NCBI GenBank assembly: GCA_947589345.1
Contig: CANQAC010000006.1
Span: forward strand, 1 to 64,000
DNA length: 64,000 nucleotides
Source of the DNA: an uncultured Akkermansia sp.
Lineage (GTDB): Bacteria > Verrucomicrobiota > Verrucomicrobiia > Verrucomicrobiales > Akkermansiaceae
Reading direction: 5' to 3'
The notes beneath the pieces were generated by a model that had not been told where the DNA came from, made no database searches, and saw nothing but the letters and a program-made list of their open reading frames with translations. Both the position numbers and the translations under genes were made by a program. Positions 33,833 to 42,264 of the stretch are shown in pieces (the stretch's first letter is position 1; the number at the start of each line of letters is the position of its first letter).

Positions 33833-34852
33833 ATGGAACTGCGCGTCTTACGATATTTTTTAGCTGTGGCCAAAGAGGGCTCGGTGAGCCGGGCTGCCAC
33901 GGCACTACACGTCACACAGCCGACACTTTCCCGACAGATCATGAACTTGGAAGACGAGTTGGGGACGCAACTCTTTCGCCGGTCGACGCGGGCCACGACA
34001 CTCACGGAAGACGGCGTGTACTTTCGTCGACGGGCGGAGGAAATTATGGCACTGGCAGATGCGACAGCACACGAATTTCGGGGTGAGGATAATGAACTTG
34101 CAGGAACGATAGCCGTGGGTGGCGCAGAAACACCATGTTTTTCGCTGTTGGCGAAAGCTGCAAAATATGTACGAGAAAATCATCCGGGTGTAAACTTTCG
34201 TCTGTACAGTGGGAATGCAAATGATGCGGCTGAACGTATGGAGAGCGGAGTGCTTGATTTCGCTCTATTTATTGACCCGGTAGATGTAAGTCGTTACGAG
34301 ACGCTGATGCTTCCACTGAAGGATACGTGGGGAGTTCTCATGCGCAAAGATTCTCCACTTGCCGAACACGCGCGCATCACACCTGCCATGCTCCACGGCA
34401 AACCGCTGCTTCTATCCTCGCAATCGCAGGTAGAAGCGCTGCTCTCCAACTGGATGGGAAGCGATATTACCAGGCAAACCATCGTAGCGTGCGGCAATCT
34501 CCTCTATCACCTTGCCCTCATGGTGCAGCAAAACCTTGGATACGCCGTCACGCTGGACGGCATTGCTCCCACAGGTCCGCGTGGGCCTCTCCTATTTCGC
34601 CCGCTTTCCCCGAAACTTGAAGCGTCTCTCCACCTCGCATGGCTCAAATCGCGTCCCATGTCACGCGCAGCGGCAGAATGGCTCGCTTGCTTGAAAAGCA
34701 TGATACCACATGGCGCTCGGAATGAGAAAAGCTCACGGATTGCACAGAACTCAATCCCTCGAAAAACGACAGACTCTGCGGCAAGGGAAAATGTTCCAGG
34801 TACAACCACCGCAACGTCACACCGGCGACACGCTCCCCGCTACAAGGGGTGA
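33833..34852 (+). CDS. LysR-family transcriptional regulator
   Basis: 339 residues. The N-terminal winged helix-turn-helix is typical: MELRVLRYFLAVAKEGSVSR, then AATALHVTQPTLSRQIMNLE and GTQLFRRSTR. The C-terminal effector-binding domain follows (LAGTIAVGGAE, then FRLYSGN and LDFALFIDPVD). About 40 residues beyond the usual end are Ser/Thr/Arg-rich. ATG 33833 is chosen because the -10 box is 7 nt away; two upstream ATG codons lie inside the promoter. It is divergent from the hydrolase gene and convergent with a flavin-binding protein gene; both, and the aldo/keto reductase beyond, are candidate targets. Confidence 0.9.
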   Translation: MELRVLRYFLAVAKEGSVSRAATALHVTQPTLSRQIMNLEDELGTQLFRRSTRATTLTEDGVYFRRRAEEIMALADATAHEFRGEDNELAGTIAVGGAETPCFSLLAKAAKYVRENHPGVNFRLYSGNANDAAERMESGVLDFALFIDPVDVSRYETLMLPLKDTWGVLMRKDSPLAEHARITPAMLHGKPLLLSSQSQVEALLSNWMGSDITRQTIVACGNLLYHLALMVQQNLGYAVTLDGIAPTGPRGPLLFRPLSPKLEASLHLAWLKSRPMSRAAAEWLACLKSMIPHGARNEKSSRIAQNSIPRKTTDSAARENVPGTTTATSHRRHAPRYKG

Positions 34853-34871
34853 GAAGTGAAAGGAAGTTACC

Positions 34872-35387
34872 TCATTCGCTGCGGAGTCCGCGCGAGGCAA
34901 AACGAGGTGCATGTCGTTTGGCGGAAAGACGGTGGGCCGTGAGGCGAAGAACGACAGTTTTATTGAGAACCTCAGAATCAAAGTGTGAAGACAGCGAAGG
35001 GGCGTCCGTGTAATGACGCATCAGGCAACGCAGCGCGGCGAGTTTCTCATCACCGTCTACATACTCCAGAATTCCTTCCCCCATGACCGATTCATAGAAC
35101 ATGGAACAGCCGCAAGCCCGACCATCAGCGGCTGTGTGAATCCCCTGCGCGTTTTCCATCACGAAAGCCACATGAGGGTTCTGACGCAAGAGCTCGTGTT
35201 TTCGACCAACAGCTGCTCCGTGAAAATACAGACAAAGCTGTTGCTCACCCCTCACAGCCGCCCCAAAGTTGAGTGGCACAACGTAAGGGTATTGCTCCCC
35301 GTGGAAAGCCACGTGGCACACCTTACACCGCCGGATAATACCAACGATATCCTCCCAATCGGTCACCTCGCGTTCCTTTCGTCTCAT
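34872..35387 (-). CDS. Pyridoxamine-phosphate-oxidase-like FMN-binding protein (NimA-type)
   Basis: 171 residues from ATG 35387. The split-barrel fold is recognised from MRRKEREVTDWEDIVGIIRR, then VCHVAFHGEQYPYVVPLNFG, YFHGAAVGRKHELLRQNPHV and FMENA, the pattern of the 5-nitroimidazole-resistance and Pyridox_ox_2 group. Members bind FMN or related flavins and reduce small molecules or act in unknown redox steps. Longer frames start at 35402 or 35426 without a ribosome-binding site; the chosen start follows a GGAA. The gene lies 48 bp downstream of the aldo/keto reductase on the same strand, so the two are likely one transcript. Confidence 0.82.
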   Translation of the reverse strand: MRRKEREVTDWEDIVGIIRRCKVCHVAFHGEQYPYVVPLNFGAAVRGEQQLCLYFHGAAVGRKHELLRQNPHVAFVMENAQGIHTAADGRACGCSMFYESVMGEGILEYVDGDEKLAALRCLMRHYTDAPSLSSHFDSEVLNKTVVLRLTAHRLSAKRHAPRFASRGLRSE

Positions 35388-35434
35388 GCTTCCGTCAATC
35401 ATGTCACAAACACAGCCGGTGAGCAAGCCCTGAG

Positions 35435-36226
35435 TTAATCGTACCAGCCGAAGAGACCGTGTCCGAGATCCAAAGCCCGGATGGCAGCAAGCTCTTCCCC
35501 ACTGAGAAGGAAGTCAAAAATATCGATATTTTCGGTCATACGCTCCTTGTGTACACTCTTGGGTATGGGACAAATACCGGACTGGACAAGAAATCTCAGG
35601 GCCACCTGGGCAGCTGTTTTATGGTGTGCCTTTCCGATACGAGTCAGTACGGGATTGGAGAAGATATTTTGCCTTCCGCAAGCAAGCGGCGACCAAGCTT
35701 GGGGCACAATATGCATCTGCCGGTAACGCATCACGAGTTCGTTTTGTTGACGAAACGGATGAAGTTCCTGCTGAATAACATGGGGCATCACCTCCGCCTG
35801 ACGGAGAACTTTCTCCAAGTCATCGCCGTAAAAATTGCTCAAACCAATGGCCCGTACTTTACCACAACCGTACGCAGACTCCATGCTGTGCCATGTGGCA
35901 GCGTCGTTTCCCATGGGCCAGTGAATGAGCAGCAAATCAACGTAATCCACCCGAAGCCGCCTCAACGACTCGTCTATACGATCCGCCACCCGAAGCCCAC
36001 TTTGCAACTTGGTCGTGATAAACAACTCTGACCTCGGCACATGGCATTCTGCCACGACTTTTCCGACTCCCTCTTCGTTATCGTACCACTGAGCCGTGTC
36101 GATGAGACGGTATCCGCATTCAAGAGCCTCCCTCAAACAACGAGGCATCTCTCCATTACTGATCTTGTACACACCATAGCCTATAGCCGGCATCTGCACG
36201 CCATTACTCAGGGTAATTGTTTGCAT
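35435..36226 (-). CDS. Aldo/keto reductase
   Basis: 263 residues, of the 2,5-diketogluconate/prostaglandin-type AKR family. It reduces aldehydes or ketones with NADPH. The tetrad is visible: Asp in LIDTAQWYDNE with the catalytic Tyr, Lys in FITTKL and His in LLIHWP. GLSNFY and the cofactor motif PIPKSVHKERMTENI are also present. The substrate is unknown. First gene of a two-gene operon with the flavin protein, and together with the nearby hydrolase and LysR it suggests a small detoxification region. Confidence 0.93.
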   Translation of the reverse strand: MQTITLSNGVQMPAIGYGVYKISNGEMPRCLREALECGYRLIDTAQWYDNEEGVGKVVAECHVPRSELFITTKLQSGLRVADRIDESLRRLRVDYVDLLLIHWPMGNDAATWHSMESAYGCGKVRAIGLSNFYGDDLEKVLRQAEVMPHVIQQELHPFRQQNELVMRYRQMHIVPQAWSPLACGRQNIFSNPVLTRIGKAHHKTAAQVALRFLVQSGICPIPKSVHKERMTENIDIFDFLLSGEELAAIRALDLGHGLFGWYD

Positions 36227-36248
36227 ACGGGAAAGAGACGTCGCCCCG

Positions 36249-36278
36249 ATTTTAGCACGTTGCCTTCAAAAATTTCAA
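36249..36278 (-). promoter_or_regulatory. Promoter of the aldo/keto reductase operon
   Basis: Minus strand TTGAAA (36278-36273), an 18-bp spacer and TAAAAT (36254-36249), leader about 16 nt without a Shine-Dalgarno. Confidence 0.65.
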
Positions 36279-36357
36279 CACAAAAGCCGCTTCGACGAAT
36301 TCCTGGGCATTTTCACCCACGGAACTACCACACATTAACAAAATACCATCCGCAGAC

Positions 36358-36386
36358 TTGACGACATGGCAGATATGGTGTAGTCT
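36358..36386 (+). promoter_or_regulatory. Leaderless-type promoter of the 36.4-kb lipoprotein gene
   Basis: TTGACG (36358-36363), a 17-bp spacer and TAGTCT (36381-36386), 7 nt before ATG 36394. Confidence 0.7.
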
Positions 36387-36393
36387 GACGGTT

Positions 36394-37056
36394 ATGCATG
36401 GGATAGGGCAAATTGCACTGGTGGCCGCACTGGGGACGCTGTGTGTGAGCTGCTCGTCGTGGTGGACGCAAAATACGAGTCAGCAGGAGGAAGCGAAGAA
36501 AAAAACACCGCCGCCCTTGCATTTGGGTGCGGTCCATCAGGTGTACCCGGCGCAAAAATTTGCTTTGCTGCGCATCATCGGTCCGATACCTTCTCCGGGT
36601 ACCACCCTCATCACCCACCCTGCAGATGGTTCCACCACGCGTATCGGCAATCTCGAAGTATCGGAGAACAGTAAGCCACGTCAAGGGATGGTGGTGGCTG
36701 ACATACGCTCCGGTGTGGTGGTGAGCGGGGATCGCGTGTTCCTGTACCGAAATATAGCGCCCCCGGAAGAAGGGGAGCAGCATTCCACCTCAACAACGCA
36801 GCAGAGTGATGCTCTGCCCAAACCTCCGCCGCTGCACATACGCACCACCGGCACGACAGATATATCACCTCAAGCGGATACTCAAGACACGACGCAATCG
36901 GAAGCGCCGCCTGTCCCGATCGCTGAACCTTCTCCGATACAGACTAATCCCGAAGTAATTGACGGTCCCGATACACTCCCGGCTTCGTCTTCACCCTCCC
37001 ATGCAAAACCCGATTATCTGAACGACATACCTGATGATATCAACGAGTGGAATTAA
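36394..37056 (+). CDS. Lipoprotein of unknown function
   Basis: 220 residues, not recognised. The lipoprotein signal (IGQIALVAALGTLCVSC) gives Cys20 as the acylated residue. A small beta-rich domain of about 80 residues follows (HQVYPAQKFALLRIIGP, then TRIGNLEVSE and VVVSGDRVFLYR), reminiscent of a barrel-like module found in proteins that bind ligands outside the membrane. The last 100 residues are Pro/Thr/Ser-rich and probably disordered, with an acidic end. It is probably followed by the AT-hook gene in the same direction, 39 nt downstream. Confidence 0.72.
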   Translation: MHGIGQIALVAALGTLCVSCSSWWTQNTSQQEEAKKKTPPPLHLGAVHQVYPAQKFALLRIIGPIPSPGTTLITHPADGSTTRIGNLEVSENSKPRQGMVVADIRSGVVVSGDRVFLYRNIAPPEEGEQHSTSTTQQSDALPKPPPLHIRTTGTTDISPQADTQDTTQSEAPPVPIAEPSPIQTNPEVIDGPDTLPASSSPSHAKPDYLNDIPDDINEWN

Positions 37057-37095
37057 TGCCCTGAATCCTCCCCTCACCAATCACAAACGACACTT

Positions 37096-37959
37096 ATGAA
37101 AAGAAAACAAACAAAGATCACAGACGACACGAAGACTCCTCCCCGAAAAGTCGGTCGTCCACGCAAACAATCCTCCCTGCCAGCCAAACGTACTCGCGGT
37201 CGCAAATCGGCGGTACAGGCCGATTTGCCGCAGGCAGAAATGGAAGTATTGGGGGCTGTTACCCGGAGAATCAGTACTACCTACGGACCTCTTGCCATCA
37301 TGGCAATGACCCAACTCTTCAAGTGGTTTGAAAAGGTTCACCACAAGCTCGCCTCGGTGATATCGGCTCAAATGGGCAAGACAACCACTCCAGTCGCTCC
37401 GGCAACGCGTAAGTTGATCCACGACCTGGTGGCGCTGCGTGGGCTGGTAGACGGTTCTGCACCGGCGCCTCGAGCCACAAACGCCGCCGGCAAAAAGCGC
37501 AAAGTGACGCGCCGAAGAAGAAAGGCGAAGCAAAACAAAACGACCCTGACTATTGAAGCTCCCGCCCCCAAGCGCCGGGGACGCCCACGCAAGGTGGACA
37601 GCTTGGCGGCAAGCGCGTCAACTCAAACCAAAGCGGCAAAGCGAACGAGGGCTCGCAGAAAGGCTACTGCTGAACAATCCGGAGCTGAATCGGCGACTCC
37701 CGCCCCCAAGCGCCGGGGACGCCCACGCAAGGCGGACAGCTTGGCGGCAAGCGCGTCAACTCAAACCAAAGCGGCAAAGCGAACGAGGGCTCGCAGAAAG
37801 GCCACTGCTGAACAATCCGGAGCTGAATCGGCGACTCCCGCCCCCAAGCGCCGGGGACGCCCACGCAAAACGCCCGTTCCGGTGCAAACGGTCCAACCTC
37901 AACCCTCCGTACAACCAACACTCGACACACCTTCATCAGAGAGCGGCTCGCAAGCCTGA
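37096..37959 (+). CDS. AT-hook, histone-H1-like basic DNA-binding protein
   Basis: 287 residues, very basic. Four AT-hook cores of the form R/K-G-R-P-R-K occur: one near residue 19 (VGRPRK) and three in the repeat region (each KRRGRPRK). Residues about 45-120 form a helical, less charged segment (MEVLGAVTRRISTTYGPLAI, then KWFEKVHHKLASV) that may self-associate. The C-terminal half is Lys/Arg/Ala-rich, like bacterial H1-type nucleoid proteins. It presumably binds the minor groove of AT-rich DNA and compacts the nucleoid. Two near-identical 46-residue units are encoded by a 138-bp tandem duplication. Confidence 0.85.
   Translation: MKRKQTKITDDTKTPPRKVGRPRKQSSLPAKRTRGRKSAVQADLPQAEMEVLGAVTRRISTTYGPLAIMAMTQLFKWFEKVHHKLASVISAQMGKTTTPVAPATRKLIHDLVALRGLVDGSAPAPRATNAAGKKRKVTRRRRKAKQNKTTLTIEAPAPKRRGRPRKVDSLAASASTQTKAAKRTRARRKATAEQSGAESATPAPKRRGRPRKADSLAASASTQTKAAKRTRARRKATAEQSGAESATPAPKRRGRPRKTPVPVQTVQPQPSVQPTLDTPSSESGSQA
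37561..37868 (+). repeat. 138-bp in-frame tandem duplication in the AT-hook gene
   Basis: Two copies (37561-37698 and 37699-37836) and the first 32 bp of a third (from 37837) keep a period of 138 bp, or 46 codons. The copies differ at only a few positions (for example AAGGTGGAC against AAGGCGGAC), which points to recent unequal exchange or slippage. Each unit carries one AT-hook. Confidence 0.93.
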
Positions 37960-37998
37960 TGCACGCATGCAGGCAATTTGAGCGAATCAGAGCACTCC

Positions 37999-39714
37999 AT
38001 GGCAGGTTCAAAAAATAACGGCGTTCAGGTCACATGGAATACCCAGCTGGGTACTATGTTGGCTGTCGCCAGCAGCGCAGTAGGTTTTGGAAACTTCCTG
38101 CGTTTTCCCGGTCTGGCAGCGCAGTACGGCGGAGGGGCTTTCATGATCGCGTACTTTTGCGCTTTTCTTCTGCTTGGGGTGCCACTCTGCTGGGTGGAAT
38201 GGACCATTGGACGCCGCGGTGGCATCCTTGGCGGACATAGCTGCGCATCGGCGTTTATGCTCATTTCCCACTCCTCAGTATGGAAATACCTGGGAATCGC
38301 CGGGGTGCTCGCCCCGCTCGGTGTGGGCATGTATTACATGTACCTGGAGGGATGGACGCTCGGATATTGCTGGAATACGGCCGTCGGCAACCTGAGCCTT
38401 CATCATAGCTCTCAATATGCTGAATTTTTTGCCCTTTTCACGGGCAGTGCATCGGATGGCGCCGCCTACACCAGCAAGAGCAGTCTGCCCTATTTCTTTG
38501 CCCTTGCTATTGTGGCGAATCTCTACCTGCTGTACCGCGGCATCACACGGGGGATTGAATGGTTTTGCAAATGGAGCATGCCCATTCTCCTGCTCACGGC
38601 ACTCGTCATCCTCGTGCGTGTACTCACGCTTGGCACGCCGGATCCTGCTCAGCCGTACCACAATGTTGATCAGGGCTTGGGCTACATGTGGAATCCTTCC
38701 AAAACCGTGCTGAAGGTGGACGATATAACCGTGGAGATGATCCCGGCCGAGGCCACCGAGCAACAGGCAGAGCAGATGACGCAGCATGTGCAGTTGACCA
38801 ATCCGGGAAAACGCGTGCAGCGTGAACATATTTCACTCATCCGTGGTCTACTCAACCCCGACCTCTGGATCACAGCGGCCGGTCAAATCTTCTTCTCTCT
38901 TTCCATCGGATTCGGCACTGTACTCACCTACGCCAGCTACGTTCCGCGCCGCAAAGACATAGCCTTGGTTGCTCTCACCGCCAACGCAGCTAATGAAGCA
39001 GTGGAAGTGGGCATCGCCGGCATGATGATTGTACCAGCGGCAGTATCCTTATTAGGTGTTGCAGCGGCGGCAAGCGCCAGCACTTTTGGTCTGGGGTTTA
39101 CCGTGCTGCCGGAGGTCTTTGCCGCTATGCCCGGCGGGCGCTTATTTGGCACGCTCTTTTTCGGGTTGCTCTTTCTGGCATCTGTCACTAGTTCCATATC
39201 CATTTTGCAGCCCACCATGGCTTTTCTGGAAGAATTTTGGCGACTTACCCGCGCACAAAGCGTCGTTGTTGCGGGGCTTCTCATCGTGGTAGGAGCATTC
39301 GCCGTATCGTGGTATACCGGGGATGGGATGATGGCCCTGAGTACGCTGGATTTCTGGATGGGCACGATGTGTCTGTACCTCATCTCCTCTCTCTATCTGT
39401 TTTTGTTCCGTTGGGTGTGGGGGACGCGCAATGGATTGCGAGAACTGGGGCGCGGTGCACGCATTCCCCTGCCGCATGGATTGGGATTCGTCATTAATTG
39501 GATCACTCCGGCGATCCTACTCGTTATATTCAGCTCCTGGCTGTACAAAAATATCTTCCAATCCACCAGTGAACACATCCATAACCTCATTGACGGAAAA
39601 CCGGGCGCTATACTTCCCATGCTCTGGATGCTCGTGATCTATATCTTTATGGCCTTTGTTACTCATACGTCCCGCAGGTTCCACAAACGACCAGTCCCAC
39701 CTCAGAAATCATGA
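37999..39714 (+). CDS. Sodium-dependent NSS/SNF-family transporter
   Basis: 571 residues with about 11-12 membrane helices. It belongs to the neurotransmitter:sodium symporter family, which imports amino acids with Na+. The first helix has the unwound AVGFGNFLRFPGLAAQYGG segment that forms the Na+ and substrate sites. Later helices include GFGTVLTYASYV, which provides the second Na+ site. An insertion of about 60 charged residues (KTVLKVDDITVEMIP onwards) lies between helices 5 and 6. ATG 37999 is preferred; a TTG at 37978 is in frame. The stop overlaps the start of a 43-residue partner (ATGA). The pairing suggests a methionine/alanine-type importer. Confidence 0.92.
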   Translation: MAGSKNNGVQVTWNTQLGTMLAVASSAVGFGNFLRFPGLAAQYGGGAFMIAYFCAFLLLGVPLCWVEWTIGRRGGILGGHSCASAFMLISHSSVWKYLGIAGVLAPLGVGMYYMYLEGWTLGYCWNTAVGNLSLHHSSQYAEFFALFTGSASDGAAYTSKSSLPYFFALAIVANLYLLYRGITRGIEWFCKWSMPILLLTALVILVRVLTLGTPDPAQPYHNVDQGLGYMWNPSKTVLKVDDITVEMIPAEATEQQAEQMTQHVQLTNPGKRVQREHISLIRGLLNPDLWITAAGQIFFSLSIGFGTVLTYASYVPRRKDIALVALTANAANEAVEVGIAGMMIVPAAVSLLGVAAAASASTFGLGFTVLPEVFAAMPGGRLFGTLFFGLLFLASVTSSISILQPTMAFLEEFWRLTRAQSVVVAGLLIVVGAFAVSWYTGDGMMALSTLDFWMGTMCLYLISSLYLFLFRWVWGTRNGLRELGRGARIPLPHGLGFVINWITPAILLVIFSSWLYKNIFQSTSEHIHNLIDGKPGAILPMLWMLVIYIFMAFVTHTSRRFHKRPVPPQKS

Positions 39715-39842
39715 CACTCCCCGGCATCATCACGATGATCCTATCCATCGGTTTCGTGTGGATTCTTCTCTCTGTGTGCGTCTATCGCCTTCTCCACGAG
39801 CCTGCCTCCTCGCGTACCCCCAAAAAAGACAGGCAAAATTAA
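39711..39842 (+). CDS. Small subunit of NSS transporter (MetS-like)
   Basis: A 43-residue protein. It begins MTLPGIITMILSIGFVWI, is one membrane helix (about residues 5-28, ending in Tyr-Arg) and has a short polar tail (HEPASSRTPKKDRQN). Small subunits of this kind follow NSS methionine/alanine transporter genes in other bacteria and are needed for uptake. The ATG overlaps the transporter stop by 4 bp, so translation is coupled. The overlap and the fixed size make it convincing despite the low information of one helix. Confidence 0.82.
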   Translation: MTLPGIITMILSIGFVWILLSVCVYRLLHEPASSRTPKKDRQN

Positions 39843-39859
39843 GACGCCTCTCGAGTGTC

Positions 39860-40789
39860 CTACACCTCAAAAAGGTGGGTCACAGAGTCATCATTGTGGA
39901 TGTTGGCAATCGCCTGGGCAAACAATGGGGCAATGCTCACAGTATCCACGTGTTGCCCGTATGCCATCGGCACGGAATCGGACGTGAGCAGGCGTTCAAT
40001 AGGACTTGCGAGCAAGCGCTCCCGAGCCTTGTCATTCAAGACGGCATGCGATACCCCTGCAAAGATGCGCGCGGCTCCATGTTCCTTGAGGATAGCCGAT
40101 GCTGCGCAAAGTGTGCCTCCGGACTCAGTCATATCATCCACCAGCAGTACATCCTTGCCCTCCACATCACCAATCACGGCATGGGCATCAACCTCGGTGG
40201 CAGAGATGCGCTGCTTGGCCACAATAGCCAGCTGTGTGCCAAGTATATTGGCGTAATTTTTTGCCGTTTTCACGCCGCCGATATCCGGGGAAACAACCAC
40301 CAAATTTTTAAGATCTTTCACGTAGTGTTCCTTGAGGTGCTTGATCAGCACGGGGAGGGAATAGAGATGATCCACCGGGATTTCAAAAAAGCCCTGAATT
40401 TGCGCGGCGTGCAGATCCATGGTCAGAACGCGGTTCACGCCAGCGGCGGTGAGCAAGTTCGCCACCAGTTTTGAAGTGATGGGAACTCTCGGTTTATCCT
40501 TGCGGTCCTGCCTCGCGTACCCGTAGAAAGGCATCACAGCCGTAATGCGGCTCGCACTTGCGCGACGCACGGCATCCACCATCACCAGGAGTTCCATCAT
40601 GTTGTGATTAGTCGGCGGACACGTCGGCTGAATGATGAATACATCCGCCCCACGTATGCTCTCTTTGATCTGCACGAAACTCTCGCCATCCGGGAAGGTA
40701 TTGACGGCGGCATCGCAGAGAGGAAGTCCCATCACGTTTGCTATATCTTGTGCCAAATGGGGGTGTGCGGTTCCGCTGATCAGTTTCAT
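39860..40789 (-). CDS. prs: Ribose-phosphate pyrophosphokinase
   Basis: 309 residues, standard. It makes PRPP from ribose 5-phosphate and ATP for nucleotide, His, Trp and NAD synthesis. Seen: MKLISGTAHPHLAQDIANVM, FPDGESFVQIKESIRGADVF, the FYGYARQDRKD flexible loop, DLHAAQIQGFF and the PRPP-binding motif VLLVDDMTESGGTLCAA. It uses its own promoter and faces the NSS transporter genes. nadC in this window (58.5 kb) consumes PRPP. Confidence 0.97.
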   Translation of the reverse strand: MKLISGTAHPHLAQDIANVMGLPLCDAAVNTFPDGESFVQIKESIRGADVFIIQPTCPPTNHNMMELLVMVDAVRRASASRITAVMPFYGYARQDRKDKPRVPITSKLVANLLTAAGVNRVLTMDLHAAQIQGFFEIPVDHLYSLPVLIKHLKEHYVKDLKNLVVVSPDIGGVKTAKNYANILGTQLAIVAKQRISATEVDAHAVIGDVEGKDVLLVDDMTESGGTLCAASAILKEHGAARIFAGVSHAVLNDKARERLLASPIERLLTSDSVPMAYGQHVDTVSIAPLFAQAIANIHNDDSVTHLFEV

Positions 40790-40818
40790 AGTTGTGGGTT
40801 GGAGTAAGTACGTGTTTC

Positions 40819-40846
40819 ATCGTAACACTTTATGCAGAAAAAGCAA
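40819..40846 (-). promoter_or_regulatory. Promoter of prs
   Basis: Minus strand TTGCTT (40846-40841), a 16-bp spacer and TACGAT (40824-40819), leader about 23 nt. Confidence 0.6.
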
Positions 40847-41023
40847 GTCCTGAGTCGCCTCCGACCGCGAAAGTTGTATCCTTTTGACAGGCAGATGACA
40901 AACGAGAGACTTTCCTTCCATCTTTCGTCCTGTTCACGGTAAAAAAGAGCGTCGGGGCAGGAAATCCTCCTTCGCGCCATCTGTTTGCGGCGCAGATAAC
41001 CCCATCGCACAGCAACGCTTTTC

Positions 41024-41053
41024 TTGACATGGCAGACGCCACTGTGGTATCAT
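41024..41053 (+). promoter_or_regulatory. Leaderless-type promoter of the Bax-inhibitor-like operon
   Basis: TTGACA (41024-41029), an 18-bp spacer and TATCAT (41048-41053), 6 nt before ATG 41060. Confidence 0.78.
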
Positions 41054-41059
41054 GACGAC

Positions 41060-41767
41060 ATGCACGAAGAGGAACTTATTGAACTCAGAAAAAGTGAAAC
41101 AGAGGCGCTCTACAAGCATCCTCTCGCCCGGGCGTACCTTAACAAAGTGTACGGGTGGATGTCGCTCACGATGCTTGTCACTACTGTGGTAGCGGTATAC
41201 AGCACCCACAACGACACACTCAACCTCTTTACCTCCTCGCACCCGTTGTTGATCCTGTTTGCAGGCTTGGGCATTGTGGTTGCCATGAGTCTTGGGCGCC
41301 ACCGGCTGGGAGTCGGGACCCTCACCGTGTTGCTTGTATTATTTTCCGCGCTGGAAGGGTTACTTTTCGGGCCGGTGCTGCAGTTTTACACCCAAGAGTC
41401 GCTTGCGCTCACGTTTGCCTGTACGGCGGGCACCTTCGGCGTCACCGCCATCTACGGCGCCTGCACCAAACGGAATCTCAGCGTCATGGGGCGCACGCTC
41501 TTCATGATCCTTTTGGGCTTGATCATCTGCATGATCCTCAACGCATTCTGGGGCAATGGCACCTTTGATATGATTCTTTCGGCGGTTGGCGTCGTACTCT
41601 TCTCGCTACTCACGGCCTACGACACCCAAATGTTGCTGCAAGAGGGACTGGCGCTGCACGAAGAGGAGAGTCGGGCCAAGGGCGCTATACTCGGAGCGTT
41701 GAGTCTGTATCTGGACTTTATCAACTTATTCCTCTATCTGCTGCGCTTTCTCGGAGATCGCCGTTGA
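41060..41767 (+). CDS. Bax inhibitor-1/YccA-family membrane protein
   Basis: 235 residues with about seven membrane helices. Family members are inner-membrane proteins linked to Ca2+ leak or to regulation of the FtsH protease. A cytoplasmic N-terminal stretch (MHEEELIELRKSETEAL) precedes helix 1 (LNKVYGWMSLTMLVTTVVAVYS). The conserved TAYDTQMLLQEG motif near residue 190, with the family's Asp, and the ending LYLDFINLFLYLLRFLGDRR are clear. ATG 41060 is fixed by the -10 box 6 nt upstream. The following Jag-like gene begins at or just after the stop. Confidence 0.88.
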   Translation: MHEEELIELRKSETEALYKHPLARAYLNKVYGWMSLTMLVTTVVAVYSTHNDTLNLFTSSHPLLILFAGLGIVVAMSLGRHRLGVGTLTVLLVLFSALEGLLFGPVLQFYTQESLALTFACTAGTFGVTAIYGACTKRNLSVMGRTLFMILLGLIICMILNAFWGNGTFDMILSAVGVVLFSLLTAYDTQMLLQEGLALHEEESRAKGAILGALSLYLDFINLFLYLLRFLGDRR

Positions 41768-41793
41768 GCTTACCCCTATCCCCATTTATCGCT

Positions 41794-42264
41794 ATGGACA
41801 AAACACCTGAGCAAATCAACGAAATCGTCACTGAGTTTGCCGGCAGCGTACTGCATTCTCTGGGCTTCGAATACGAAATTGCCACCCAAAAATGCAGTGC
41901 CGAAGAGATCTCGCTCATGATCGCCGGACCGGATTCTCGTTACATCATCGGTGACGGCGGTTCGCGTCTGGATGATCTGCAATACCTCCTGAACCGCATT
42001 GCTGTGATGCATGCCCAAGACGCCCCGCGCATCCGCGTCGATTGCGATCATTACCGGGAACAACTTGAACAGCGTATCATCTCCACCGCCCGCCAGAAGG
42101 CGGAACAAGTTCTTTCCACCGGACGCTCACACACTCTTAAACCCCTTAATGCCTACTTCCGGAGGCTCGTCCACTCAGCATTGGCCGACATGCCGGACAT
42201 TGCCACCTGCTCCGAGGAAGGGGACGCGCGCTACAAGCGCATCACCATCTCTCGTCGCGCATGA
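41794..42264 (+). CDS. Jag/KhpB-like KH-R3H RNA-binding protein
   Basis: 156 residues from ATG 41794; an in-frame TTG at 41764 overlaps the upstream stop. A KH-type segment (SRYIIGDGGSRLDDLQYLLNRIA) carries a glycine-rich loop in the place of GxxG. An R3H-like part follows (RQKAEQVLSTGRSHTLKPLNAYFRRLVHSAL, ending near the Arg-rich TISRR), as in Jag proteins, which bind RNA and affect cell division in other bacteria. It lies within an operon between a Bax-inhibitor-like gene and a secreted protein gene; its stop overlaps the next start (ATGA). Usually Jag lies with yidC, so the context here is unusual. Confidence 0.8.
   Translation: MDKTPEQINEIVTEFAGSVLHSLGFEYEIATQKCSAEEISLMIAGPDSRYIIGDGGSRLDDLQYLLNRIAVMHAQDAPRIRVDCDHYREQLEQRIISTARQKAEQVLSTGRSHTLKPLNAYFRRLVHSALADMPDIATCSEEGDARYKRITISRRA

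Noticed and set aside
37553-37981. 142-codon repetitive frame in the AT-hook gene
   Set aside because: It is a second frame kept open by the 138-bp repeat (46 codons) and has no start signal.
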